Shown: positions 27,245-36,130 of the stretch, one piece after another
Layout of the letters: each line of letters starts with the position of its first letter
How positions within the stretch are numbered: the first letter of the stretch is position 1
Assembly (NCBI RefSeq): GCF_900217795.1
Contig: NZ_OBMQ01000001.1
Coordinates: 487,011 to 551,010, forward strand
Direction: 5' to 3'
Source of the DNA: Ureibacillus xyleni
GTDB lineage: Bacteria; Bacillota; Bacilli; Bacillales_A; Planococcaceae
Length of the DNA stretch: 64,000 nucleotides
Notes under the pieces: generated by a model
Seen by the model: only the letters and a program-made list of their open reading frames with translations
What the model was told of the DNA's origin: nothing
Database searches by the model: none
Translations under genes and position numbers: made by a program

Positions 27245-28777
27245 ATGAAATTATATAATGAAAAATTATCAGAAAATACCGAAAAAATATTTGCTGGCGG
27301 ATCTAGGAAATATCATGATCAATTAAAAGAAAAGAATAAATTATTTGTCCGAGACCGATTAAATCTACTTTTTGATCATGGGGAATACGAGGAAGATGGT
27401 CGATTTGCAAACTGTGTAGAAAAAGATTTACCAGCAGATGGTGTAGTATGTGCAATTGGAAAAATTGAAGGTCAAAAAGTGTGTGTAATGGCAAATGATT
27501 CGACAGTAAAAGCTGGATCTTGGGGAAAAAGAACGGTTGAGAAAATTATTCGTATCCAAGAAACTGCTGAAAAGCTACAAGTTCCACTATTGTACTTAGT
27601 CGATTCTGCAGGTGCACGTATTACAGATCAACTAGAAATGTTTCCTGGAAGACGTGGTGCAGGTCGAATATTTCATAATCAAGTGAAATTAAGTGGAGTG
27701 ATTCCACAAATTTGTCTATTATTTGGCCCATCCGCGGCGGGGGGAGCATATATACCAGCATTTTGTGATATCGTCATAATGGTTGAAAATAATGCATCGA
27801 TGTATTTAGGGTCGCCTCGAATGGCTGAAAAAGTAATTGGAGAAAAAGTGTCATTAGAAGAAATGGGCGGCGCAAAAATGCATTGTACAATAAGTGGATG
27901 TGGGGATCTTTTAGTTCAGACAGAGCAACAGGCAATTGAATGTGCCAGAAACTATTTATCATATTTCGGTGCAAACTATAATGAATTGCCAAAAACAAAA
28001 GAATCTAAATCACCTGTAATTGGTCGTACACTAGAAGAAATTATACCGGAGAATCAAAATATTCCTTTCGATATGTATGAACTAATTGATCAATTAATAG
28101 ATGAAGGTAGCTTTTTTGAAATCAAAAAATTATTTGCCCCAGAATTAATAACAGGTCTTGCAAGAATTTCCGGTCGTACTGTAGGTATTATTGCCAACCA
28201 GCCTAAAGTGAAGGGTGGGGTATTATTTGTTGACTCTTCAGATAAAGCAGCGAAATTTATCCAATTGTGTGATGCATACTCCATACCTCTATTATTTTTA
28301 GCAGATGTTCCTGGTTTTATGATTGGTACAAAAGTTGAGCGGGCAGGCATTATTCGACATGGGGCAAAATTTATTTCTGCTATGAGTAGTGCGACGGTTC
28401 CAAAAATTTCTGTCATCGTTAGAAAAGCGTATGGAGCAGGATTATACGCTATGTGTGGTCCTGCTTTTGAACCGGATGTTTGCATTGCATTACCAACAGC
28501 GCAAATTGCTGTTATGGGTCCAGAAGCAGCAGTTAACGCAGTGTATTCAAATAAAATAGAAGAAATAAAAAACGTGAAAGAAAGAGTAAACTTTGTAAAA
28601 GAAAAAATTGATGAATATAAAGAAGAGATTGATATTTACAAGCTAGCTTCAGAATTGGTCATCGATGATATTGTGGCTCCGTCAAATCTACGGGAGACAA
28701 TATCAAATCGCTTACACTACTACTCAAGTAAACAAATTGCATTACCTTATCGAAAACATCCAGTATTTCCAGTATAA
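27245..28777 (+). CDS. Acyl-CoA carboxylase, carboxyltransferase (beta) subunit
   Basis: This 510-residue carboxyltransferase resembles the beta subunits of propionyl-, methylcrotonyl- and related acyl-CoA carboxylases. It moves CO2 from carboxybiotin to an acyl-CoA. Both crotonase-like halves are visible: the N half has LVDSAGARITDQ and FGPSAAGGAYIP, and the C half has FLADVPGFMIG and RKAYGAGLYAMCG. The substrate cannot be told from sequence alone. I prefer ATG 27245, 8 bases after GAGGAG; ATG 27212, overlapping the carrier stop, is the alternative. The biotin carboxylase partner must be encoded elsewhere. Confidence 0.9.
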   Translation: MKLYNEKLSENTEKIFAGGSRKYHDQLKEKNKLFVRDRLNLLFDHGEYEEDGRFANCVEKDLPADGVVCAIGKIEGQKVCVMANDSTVKAGSWGKRTVEKIIRIQETAEKLQVPLLYLVDSAGARITDQLEMFPGRRGAGRIFHNQVKLSGVIPQICLLFGPSAAGGAYIPAFCDIVIMVENNASMYLGSPRMAEKVIGEKVSLEEMGGAKMHCTISGCGDLLVQTEQQAIECARNYLSYFGANYNELPKTKESKSPVIGRTLEEIIPENQNIPFDMYELIDQLIDEGSFFEIKKLFAPELITGLARISGRTVGIIANQPKVKGGVLFVDSSDKAAKFIQLCDAYSIPLLFLADVPGFMIGTKVERAGIIRHGAKFISAMSSATVPKISVIVRKAYGAGLYAMCGPAFEPDVCIALPTAQIAVMGPEAAVNAVYSNKIEEIKNVKERVNFVKEKIDEYKEEIDIYKLASELVIDDIVAPSNLRETISNRLHYYSSKQIALPYRKHPVFPV

Positions 28778-28796
28778 TAGAAAGAAGTTTAAGACA

Positions 28797-28831
28797 AGGT
28801 CTGCCTCAACTGGTAGACCTTTACTTTCGTA
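28797..28831 (+). terminator. Probable terminator after the carboxyltransferase gene
   Basis: AAGGTCT and AGACCTT make a 7-bp stem, but the T tract is weak (TACTTTCG). Confidence 0.55.
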
Positions 28832-28850
28832 TTAAAGAGTAGGTGGTTAA

Positions 28851-29750
28851 ATGAAGATTACAATTATCGGAGCGGGTTCTGTTGGAATGTTACTTGCAGG
28901 CTTTTTATCAGAATCATTTAAAGACGTTACACTTGTTGTTCGAACAATTGAACAAGCATTACTACTTAAAAAAAATGGATTAGTTCGTGAAAATATAGAT
29001 GGTTCAGTTCGACAAAAGCACATTAAAATACAACATAACCTTCCAAAAGTACCACAAGATTCGTTAATTATTGTGGCAGTTAAATATAATCAATTACAAA
29101 ACATTTATAAAATTTTAGAAAAACAACATAAAGATACCCCGCTTCTATTTATACAAAATGGATTAGCTCATTATGGGGAAGCACTACAATTACCGCAAAG
29201 TACGCTTCTTTTTGGCTCTTGCCAATTTGGAGCGGAAAAAATAAATCATTATACGGTTGCTCATCGCGGACAAGGAGTATTAAAACTTGCAAAGGCGAGA
29301 GGGAATCAAGACATATTACATACTTTAGAAGCGAAAATTAAAAGCTTTCCGATAACAATAGAAGAAAATGCAGAACAAATGTTATTTGAAAAAGCATTAT
29401 TAAATTGTTTTATTAATCCTTTAACAGCATTGCTTCAAGTGAAGAATGGGGAACTGTTAGAGAATGTTCACTCGATAAAATTACTAGAAGATTTATATAA
29501 CGAGTTAATGACGGCTTTCCCGGAAGAGAAGGAACGTTTCTTATTTCAAGATGTTAAGAACTTATGTACTCAAACAGCGTCAAATACTTCTTCGATGCTA
29601 ACAGATCGACTTCATAATCGACCGACTGAGGTAAAAACAATTGTTGGTGCTGTCATTAAAAGAGCAGAGAGTAGAGGGAAGTCTTTACCAATACTATCAA
29701 CGCTATATCATCTATTATTGGCGTTAGAGGAGAGCGGTGAGAAAATGTGA
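28851..29750 (+). CDS. panE: 2-dehydropantoate 2-reductase
   Basis: PanE reduces ketopantoate to pantoate with NADPH in pantothenate and CoA synthesis. The 299-residue protein opens with the dinucleotide-binding GAGSVGMLLAG, has VAVKYNQL near residue 80 and the catalytic-lysine region FEKALLNCFINPLTAL near 180. It corresponds to B. subtilis ylbQ at this locus. The ATG follows AGGTGG. It overlaps the next gene by four bases. Confidence 0.9.
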   Translation: MKITIIGAGSVGMLLAGFLSESFKDVTLVVRTIEQALLLKKNGLVRENIDGSVRQKHIKIQHNLPKVPQDSLIIVAVKYNQLQNIYKILEKQHKDTPLLFIQNGLAHYGEALQLPQSTLLFGSCQFGAEKINHYTVAHRGQGVLKLAKARGNQDILHTLEAKIKSFPITIEENAEQMLFEKALLNCFINPLTALLQVKNGELLENVHSIKLLEDLYNELMTAFPEEKERFLFQDVKNLCTQTASNTSSMLTDRLHNRPTEVKTIVGAVIKRAESRGKSLPILSTLYHLLLALEESGEKM

Positions 29751-30139
29751 AAATAATATTACAATATGTAGTTAGTACAGTTATTTTATTTCCTATCATA
29801 TTATTCCTTATTACATATTTTATTTGTCTGAAGAGAAAAATAACTAAATCCAAAGCTTTTGGTTTTTCTGCAGATGTTACAACTTTTGTGCTCTTTTTTT
29901 CGGTTCCATTGTCATTAACAAGTCTTTGGGGAATGAATTTGAATGTATTCATTTTTAGTATTGCAATTATAATCGCCATTATTTTTACATACATAGATTG
30001 GAGATCAAAAAAGGAAATTGAAGTGCTTCCTTTATTTAAAAAGGTATGGCGCTTATACTTTATCCTTTTAACAATTTGTTATTTTCTTGTTTGGATTGTA
30101 GGATTAGTACAAAGTATTGTAAAGTACGTTGTTATTTAA
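29747..30139 (+). CDS. Small membrane protein, DUF3397-like
   Basis: This 130-residue protein has four hydrophobic helices (about 6-28, 42-60, 62-82 and 100-125). It resembles the DUF3397 family often found just before bshC in Bacillales. No function is known. GTG 29747 overlaps the panE stop (GTGA), so the two are translationally coupled. Confidence 0.72.
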   Translation: MKIILQYVVSTVILFPIILFLITYFICLKRKITKSKAFGFSADVTTFVLFFSVPLSLTSLWGMNLNVFIFSIAIIIAIIFTYIDWRSKKEIEVLPLFKKVWRLYFILLTICYFLVWIVGLVQSIVKYVVI

Positions 30140-30260
30140 TAAGCATTTTCTTTTGAAGAAAGCATTCTAAGCATTACAATAAATAGAGTCTATGGAAAAC
30201 ACATATTTTTTAAATAAAACATCTTTAGTGAACTGTTTATAAGTAGAGGAGATTTTTTTT

Positions 30261-31877
30261 ATGAAACTGGAACAGATTGAAATACCAGTTAACAATCAAA
30301 TATTGAATGATTATTGGTCACATTGGGAAAAACTGAAACCCTTTTATGAATACGAGTATAACGATGATTCCTTTTCAAAACGATACCATTACTTAAAAGA
30401 TAAAAATTTTAACTATGAGGAATTAAGTACTATTATTCGTTCGTATATGGAGCCTTTTGGTATTTCGGAAAAGCAAGAAACAAACTTACAATCTTTACAT
30501 AATGGTGCAGTAGCAGTAGTGGGTGGTCAACAAGCGGGTATTCTAACTGGCCCATTATATTCTGTTCATAAGGCGCTATCTGTCATCTTGCTAGCAAGAC
30601 AGCAAAGTGAAAAATTAGGTAAAAAGGTTGTTCCTCTATTCTGGATTGCTGGGGAAGACCATGACATTGAGGAAATCAATCATACGTACACAATTGTGAA
30701 TGAAACACCAAAGAAAAAAATATATGACGTTAGATCTCCTAAAAAAACAATGGCATCTGCTACAGTTATTCAAAAAGATCAGCTAAACGAACTACTCGAA
30801 ATAATTTTTAAAAATTATGGTGAAACGGAATATACGAATGATTTATACAAAATGCTTCTTCGGCATTTAGAACACAGCACAACATTTACTCAGTTTTTTA
30901 CACATACGATGAATGAGCTATTCAAAAACGAAGGATTGTTAATGATCGATGCTGCATTCACACCATTTCGTAAATATGAATCGTCATTTTTTGAAAAAAT
31001 CATACACCACAATGAAGAAATCGCTAAGGTAGTAGTCGAAAAAGAGGCATTACTTAATGCAGCTGGTTATGGGTCACCAATCAATGCTACTAGCCACAAT
31101 GCGAATTTATTTTATGTTCATGATGGCGAGCGATTTTTATTAGAGAGAAAAAATGGGCATTTCCAAGATGCAAATGGCTTGTATAAATTTACGGAAGGTC
31201 ATTTGTTAGATATTGCTTCGTCCACACCGGAAAAACTAAGCAACAATGTTGTAACAAGACCATTAATGCAGGAAATGGCAATCCCTGTTTTAGCATTTGT
31301 TGGTGGTCCTGGAGAGCTTGCTTATTGGGGAACTTTAAAGGATGCATTCAATTGTCTGGATTTACAAATGCCAATATTGGCACCAAGGTTAAATATCACA
31401 TTGGTTACAAGAAAAGTGGAGCAATTATTATTGAATTATAATCTTACAATCCCAGAAGTCATAAATGGAAGAGTAACTGAGCTGAAAGAACAATTTATCG
31501 ATAGTGTTCAAGATGTTAATACAAAACAACAAATCGAAAAAATATATAACATGCTTGAAGTTCAGTATAAGGAGCTTGGTTCGTATTTAACATCACAAAC
31601 AATTAACCTAGATGCAATAATAAAGAAGAATAAACAATACCACCAGATGCAATTACAATACTTAAGTAAAAAGGTAGATCAACATATTTTAATTAAACAT
31701 GATAAAACACTTCGTCAATTTAATACTATCAATGCTGAAATTTATCCAAATGAAACTCTTCAAGAACGTATATATAACCCATTTCAGTATTTAAATGAAT
31801 ATGGACCTTCATTAATTGAAGAACTTTGTGATTTACCAATGACAATTGCAAACAAACATTATGTAGTCCATTTGTAG
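30261..31877 (+). CDS. bshC: Bacillithiol biosynthesis cysteine-adding enzyme BshC
   Basis: BshC joins cysteine to GlcN-malate in the last step of bacillithiol synthesis, the main low-molecular-weight thiol of many Firmicutes. The 538-residue protein shows the family features GGQQAGILTGPLYS (near 89), FWIAGEDHDIEE (near 128) and GGPGELAYWG (near 350), followed by a long coiled-coil C-terminal region. The place before mraZ is as in B. subtilis (yllA). The ATG follows AGAGGAGA. Confidence 0.95.
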   Translation: MKLEQIEIPVNNQILNDYWSHWEKLKPFYEYEYNDDSFSKRYHYLKDKNFNYEELSTIIRSYMEPFGISEKQETNLQSLHNGAVAVVGGQQAGILTGPLYSVHKALSVILLARQQSEKLGKKVVPLFWIAGEDHDIEEINHTYTIVNETPKKKIYDVRSPKKTMASATVIQKDQLNELLEIIFKNYGETEYTNDLYKMLLRHLEHSTTFTQFFTHTMNELFKNEGLLMIDAAFTPFRKYESSFFEKIIHHNEEIAKVVVEKEALLNAAGYGSPINATSHNANLFYVHDGERFLLERKNGHFQDANGLYKFTEGHLLDIASSTPEKLSNNVVTRPLMQEMAIPVLAFVGGPGELAYWGTLKDAFNCLDLQMPILAPRLNITLVTRKVEQLLLNYNLTIPEVINGRVTELKEQFIDSVQDVNTKQQIEKIYNMLEVQYKELGSYLTSQTINLDAIIKKNKQYHQMQLQYLSKKVDQHILIKHDKTLRQFNTINAEIYPNETLQERIYNPFQYLNEYGPSLIEELCDLPMTIANKHYVVHL

Positions 31878-31896
31878 TAGATTTTATTCTATTTTC

Positions 31897-31928
31897 GAGT
31901 TATCTCAAATGAGGTAACTCATTTTTTT
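31897..31928 (+). terminator. Terminator after bshC
   Basis: GAGTTA-CTC and GAG-TAACTC form a hairpin with one inner mismatch, followed by seven T residues. It isolates the dcw cluster from upstream genes. Confidence 0.9.
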
Positions 31929-32011
31929 ATGTCTATTAACTTAGAGGGTTGGACTTAAAAAAGTACTATTTACACAAATTATAAAAGTTTAATTACAATC
32001 TCTTTAAAAAT

Positions 32012-32035
32012 GTGGAGGAAAGTGGGGGAATGTGG
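32012..32035 (+). promoter_or_regulatory. MraZ operator: three GTGG boxes at 10-base spacing
   Basis: GTGG occurs at 32012, 32022 and 32032, exactly 10 bases apart, within TGTGGAGGAA, AGTGGGGGAA and TGTGGTACAT. A further GTGG at 32052, in phase two periods later, forms part of the mraZ ribosome site. MraZ is known to bind such direct repeats upstream of its own gene, so this is the likely autoregulatory site for the whole division cluster. Confidence 0.85.
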
Positions 32036-32065
32036 TACATTATTTACTAAAGTGGGGTGAGTAGC

Positions 32066-32497
32066 ATGTTCATGGGAGAATATCAACATTCCGTTGATAC
32101 AAAAGGACGTCTCATTATTCCTTCAAAGTTCCGAGAAGCGTTAGGAAATACTTTCGTAATTACTCGTGGACTTGATCACTGTCTTTTTGGCTATCCTATG
32201 GATGAATGGCGAAAACTCGAAGAAAAATTAAAAGAACTCCCTATGACGAAAAAAGATGCTCGTGCATTTGCGAGGTTTTTCTTTTCGGGGGCAACTGAAG
32301 TTGAAATTGATAAACAAGGACGAATCAATATCCCATCAACACTTGCAACTTACGCAAAACTTGAAAAAGAATGTGTGGTGCTAGGTGTATCAAGTAAAAT
32401 TGAAATTTGGGCTAAAGATGCTTGGGAATCTTATTTCAATGAAGCAGAAGACTCTTTTAATGAAATTGCAGAAAATTTAATTGGATTTGACTTCTAG
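32066..32497 (+). CDS. mraZ: MraZ, transcriptional regulator of the dcw cluster
   Basis: MraZ is a ring-forming DNA-binding protein with two AbrB-like halves that represses or tunes its own operon. The 143-residue protein has both DxxGR motifs: [13 protein letters not shown] near residue 12 and [12 protein letters not shown] near residue 84. I start at ATG 32066, behind GGGGTGAG, rather than GTG 32057. Three GTGG boxes lie just upstream. Confidence 0.96.
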   Translation: MFMGEYQHSVDTKGRLIIPSKFREALGNTFVITRGLDHCLFGYPMDEWRKLEEKLKELPMTKKDARAFARFFFSGATEVEIDKQGRINIPSTLATYAKLEKECVVLGVSSKIEIWAKDAWESYFNEAEDSFNEIAENLIGFDF

Positions 32498-32521
32498 AAA
32501 CGCAAAAAAGGAGCTTGGTTT

Positions 32522-33472
32522 ATGTTCGATCATACAACCGTATTACTAAAAGAAACTGTTGATGGATTGAACATCAATCCAAAAGGAATTTACGTAGATT
32601 GTACTTTAGGCGGTGCAGGGCATAGTGAATATTTAGTTCAACAATTATCCCCAGAAGGTCGTTTGATTTGTTTCGACCAGGATATGACGGCGATTAGCAA
32701 TGCTAAAATTCGTCTGCAGCCATACTTAGACCGAGTAACATTTGTACATTCAAACTTCCGATATATAAAACAACAATTACAGCAAATAAATATACAAAAA
32801 ATTGATGGTATTCTTTATGACCTAGGTGTTTCTTCACCTCAACTAGATACTCCGGAGCGTGGATTTAGTTATCATCACGATGCACCTTTGGATATGCGTA
32901 TGGATCAAACAGCAGATTTAACTGCTTATCATGTAGTAAATGAATGGTCCTATGAAAATTTAGTACGGATATTTTTCCGATACGGTGAAGAAAAGTTTTC
33001 GAAACAAGTTGCAAGAAAAATTGAAGAAGCAAGAAAACATGCTCCAATTGAAACGACTGGACAGCTTGTAGAATTAATCAAAGAGGGGATTCCAGCACCT
33101 GCAAGACGAAAAGGTGGTCACCCGGCGAAGAGAATTTTCCAAGCAATACGGATTGCAGTTAATGATGAACTTGGTGCTGCTGAGGATTCGTTAGTAGATG
33201 CAATTGAGTTGTTAAAAGTTGGAGGACGAATTAGTGTAATTACTTTCCACTCATTGGAAGATCGTTTAACAAAAACAATTTTTAAAGAGGCTTCTTCTCT
33301 TCCAGATTTACCACCAGGCTTACCAGTAATTCCTGATGAATTTAAACCTGTTTTAAAGCTTGTAACCAAAAAGCCAATTCTTCCTTCAGATGAAGAACTA
33401 GAAGAAAACAATCGTTCAAGATCAGCAAAACTTAGAATTGCAGAGAAAATATTTGAAAAAGGACGTGGGTAA
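32522..33472 (+). CDS. rsmH: 16S rRNA (cytosine1402-N4)-methyltransferase RsmH
   Basis: RsmH (MraW) methylates C1402 of 16S rRNA with S-adenosylmethionine. The 316-residue protein starts with [13 protein letters not shown], carries the SAM loop [11 protein letters not shown] near residue 26, and shows [15 protein letters not shown] near 99 and [12 protein letters not shown] near 200. It is the second gene of the cluster; its stop codon is followed directly by ftsL. Confidence 0.97.
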   Translation: MFDHTTVLLKETVDGLNINPKGIYVDCTLGGAGHSEYLVQQLSPEGRLICFDQDMTAISNAKIRLQPYLDRVTFVHSNFRYIKQQLQQINIQKIDGILYDLGVSSPQLDTPERGFSYHHDAPLDMRMDQTADLTAYHVVNEWSYENLVRIFFRYGEEKFSKQVARKIEEARKHAPIETTGQLVELIKEGIPAPARRKGGHPAKRIFQAIRIAVNDELGAAEDSLVDAIELLKVGGRISVITFHSLEDRLTKTIFKEASSLPDLPPGLPVIPDEFKPVLKLVTKKPILPSDEELEENNRSRSAKLRIAEKIFEKGRG

Positions 33473-33844
33473 ATGGCAGTTCGTGTTAGGCAACATTCAT
33501 ATATCCAGCAGCCTGTCGCACCACAACAGCAGCAGCCCTCTAAAAAACAAAAAGTACAAAAATCCAAAAAAATAATCACACTAAAAGAAAGACTTTTATA
33601 TATTGCTTTTGTCGTTGTGGTAGCTTATCTTGCAGTGTCTATCTTGCATAAACAAAGCACAATTCAACAGACAACTTATGAAATCCAAGAAGTTGAAAAA
33701 CAAATTGCGGAAATAGAAAAACAAAATGTTGATTTAAAAGTTCAAGTTAGTGAATTATCTACTTATGAGCGAATTTGGGAAAAAGCAAAAGCACTCGGTT
33801 TAACTCTAAATGAGAACAATGTAAAGGTAGTGCCGGGAGAATGA
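33473..33844 (+). CDS. ftsL: Cell division protein FtsL
   Basis: FtsL is a bitopic septum protein that works with DivIC and DivIB to activate septal wall synthesis. The 123-residue chain has a basic, glutamine-rich cytoplasmic tail, one transmembrane helix (about 42-60) and an extracellular leucine-zipper-like coiled coil (about 62-100). Sequence is weakly conserved in this family, so the call rests on layout and on the place between rsmH and pbpB. It starts immediately after rsmH and overlaps pbpB by four bases. Confidence 0.9.
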   Translation: MAVRVRQHSYIQQPVAPQQQQPSKKQKVQKSKKIITLKERLLYIAFVVVVAYLAVSILHKQSTIQQTTYEIQEVEKQIAEIEKQNVDLKVQVSELSTYERIWEKAKALGLTLNENNVKVVPGE

Positions 33845-36066
33845 AAAAAAAGAAATTTCGATTCCAATGGGGAGCCTTTCTAATGTTATTACTTTATGGA
33901 GGGCTCTTTTTTGCATTATTTATTAGAATTATTTACATTCAAGCTACAGGTGTTGTAGACGGACAAGAATTAGAGGTAAAAGCTGCAGCTCTTTATGAAA
34001 AGGAAGCTGTGTTATCTGCAGAACGTGGTAAGATATTGGACCGTAATGGAAATATTATTGCAGAGGATACTTTAAGTTATCGACTCATTGCGGTTGTCAG
34101 ACCAGATGCGACAACAGATCCCAAGGAACCAAGGCATGTACTTGATCCTGCATATACTGCGAAAGTATTATCTCAATATATCCAAATGGAAGAGTCTGAA
34201 ATTTATCAAATTTTAACAAGGAAATTAAGTGATGGACGACAACCTTATCAAGTGGAATTTGGGGTTGCGGGACGTAGTATTAGTCACGAATTGATGAATA
34301 CAATTGATAAAGAAGGACTTCCTGGCATTATATTTGCAAGTGATACAAAACGTTATTATCCAAATGGATCATTTGCAGCTCATTTAGTTGGATTTGCACA
34401 AAAGGAACAACAGAAAAATGGAACATTTAAAACAATTGGTAAGATGGGTATAGAATCTATTTATAATAAAGAGCTTACTGGTATAGATGGAAAAATGAAA
34501 TACGAGAGTGATATTTTTGGTTACCTCTTACCGAATAGCGAAAAAATGATAAAACCTGCTGAAGATGGCAGCAATATTTATTTAACTTTAGACAAAACAA
34601 TTCAAAACTTCTTAGAAGAATCAATGTCAAAGGTCTATAAACAATATAACCCAGAGTCAATGGTAGCTGTTGTAGCTAATCCGAAAACTGGTGAAATTTT
34701 AGCGATGTCTCAAAGACCAACCTTTGATCCCGATACGCGTGAAGGTTTAGAAAATAACTGGTTAAATGATGTAATAGAAGATGTAATTGAGCCGGGGTCT
34801 ACAATGAAGACGTTTACATTGGCTACTGCTATTGAAACAGGCAACTGGTATCCTAATGCTGAATTTCAATCAGGTAGCTATACTATTTTAGATAGAACAA
34901 TTCGTGACCATAACAATGTCGGTTGGGGGAAGATAAGTTATTTACAAGGTTTCCAACGATCAGCTAATACAGCCATGGCACATTTATTACAAATGATTGG
35001 TGACGAAGCTTTTATTGATTATTTAAAAAAATTCGGGTTTGGTGAAAAAACAGGCATTGATTTACCTGGTGAAGCAACAGGGACATTATTAACAACTTAC
35101 CCAATCAACCGTGTAACCACTTCCTTTGGTCAAGGTTCCACAGTTACTCCTATTCAACTCATACAAGCTATGACAGCAATAGCAAACGATGGCAAAATGA
35201 TGCAACCGTATGTAATTGATAGAATAGTAGATTCTGCTAACGATAAAACGATAAAGAAATCTGAACCAAAAGTAAAAGGTGAGCCAATTTCGGCATCAAC
35301 TGCTAAACAAGTTCGTGAAATATTAGCTTCAACAATCACTTCTGAGGTTGGTACCGCTAAACGATTCCAAGTAGAAGGATATGAAGTGGGAGGGAAAACA
35401 GGTACAGCCCAAATTGCAAAACCTGGTGGTGGCTACTACTATGGAAAGAATAATTATTTATATTCTTTCTTAGGTTTGGCACCTGTTGAAGACCCTCAAC
35501 TGATTGTTTATGTAGCGGTCGAACGTCCACAGTTAGCACCAACAGAGGGTGGTTCAGAGCCAGTAGCTGAAATCTTTACATCAGTTGTACAGAATAGCTT
35601 GAAATATTTAAACATTAAACCGGAAGACGCTGCAAAAGTTGAAACAACACCAATGGGAGATTATGTTGGAAAAAATTCGGATAGTATCCAAGTTGAATTA
35701 TCGAATGCAGGGTTAACGCCAATTGTGATTGGTGAAAGTGGAAATATTACTGAACAATATCCAGATAAAAACCTAGCCATTACAAAAGGTAGTTTAGTAT
35801 TTTTAAAGACAGATGGTGCAATCACATTACCATCATTTGAAAATTGGTCGCTACGAAACATACTCATTTATAAAATGATGTCGGGATTACCAATTGAAAT
35901 TGTAGGGGATGGTTACGTAGAAAGCCAAAGTGTATCTGCTAATACGGTTCTTTACGATTCTTCGCCAATTGTTGTTAAACTTAAAACGCCTAAAGAAATG
36001 TATACAGTTCCAGTAGATGAAACAGAAGAATCTGCTGCAGAAGGTGAGATATTGCCACAAGATTAA
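33841..36066 (+). CDS. pbpB: PBP2B, division-specific class B penicillin-binding protein
   Basis: PBP2B is the transpeptidase partner of FtsW at the septum. The 741-residue protein has an N-terminal anchor (about 13-32), a dimerisation domain, a transpeptidase domain with the active-site serine in PGSTMKTF (near 320), SAN (near 378) and KTGTAQ (near 520), then two PASTA-like repeats (about 605-660 and 662-720). The C-terminal tail is acidic. It starts within the ftsL stop (ATGA). Confidence 0.95.
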   Translation: MKKKKFRFQWGAFLMLLLYGGLFFALFIRIIYIQATGVVDGQELEVKAAALYEKEAVLSAERGKILDRNGNIIAEDTLSYRLIAVVRPDATTDPKEPRHVLDPAYTAKVLSQYIQMEESEIYQILTRKLSDGRQPYQVEFGVAGRSISHELMNTIDKEGLPGIIFASDTKRYYPNGSFAAHLVGFAQKEQQKNGTFKTIGKMGIESIYNKELTGIDGKMKYESDIFGYLLPNSEKMIKPAEDGSNIYLTLDKTIQNFLEESMSKVYKQYNPESMVAVVANPKTGEILAMSQRPTFDPDTREGLENNWLNDVIEDVIEPGSTMKTFTLATAIETGNWYPNAEFQSGSYTILDRTIRDHNNVGWGKISYLQGFQRSANTAMAHLLQMIGDEAFIDYLKKFGFGEKTGIDLPGEATGTLLTTYPINRVTTSFGQGSTVTPIQLIQAMTAIANDGKMMQPYVIDRIVDSANDKTIKKSEPKVKGEPISASTAKQVREILASTITSEVGTAKRFQVEGYEVGGKTGTAQIAKPGGGYYYGKNNYLYSFLGLAPVEDPQLIVYVAVERPQLAPTEGGSEPVAEIFTSVVQNSLKYLNIKPEDAAKVETTPMGDYVGKNSDSIQVELSNAGLTPIVIGESGNITEQYPDKNLAITKGSLVFLKTDGAITLPSFENWSLRNILIYKMMSGLPIEIVGDGYVESQSVSANTVLYDSSPIVVKLKTPKEMYTVPVDETEESAAEGEILPQD

Positions 36067-36130
36067 GAATGAAATAGAATAGATGTCCACTTCGAATCAT
36101 ACTTTGTTAAAAACGAGGTGTGAATATAGA

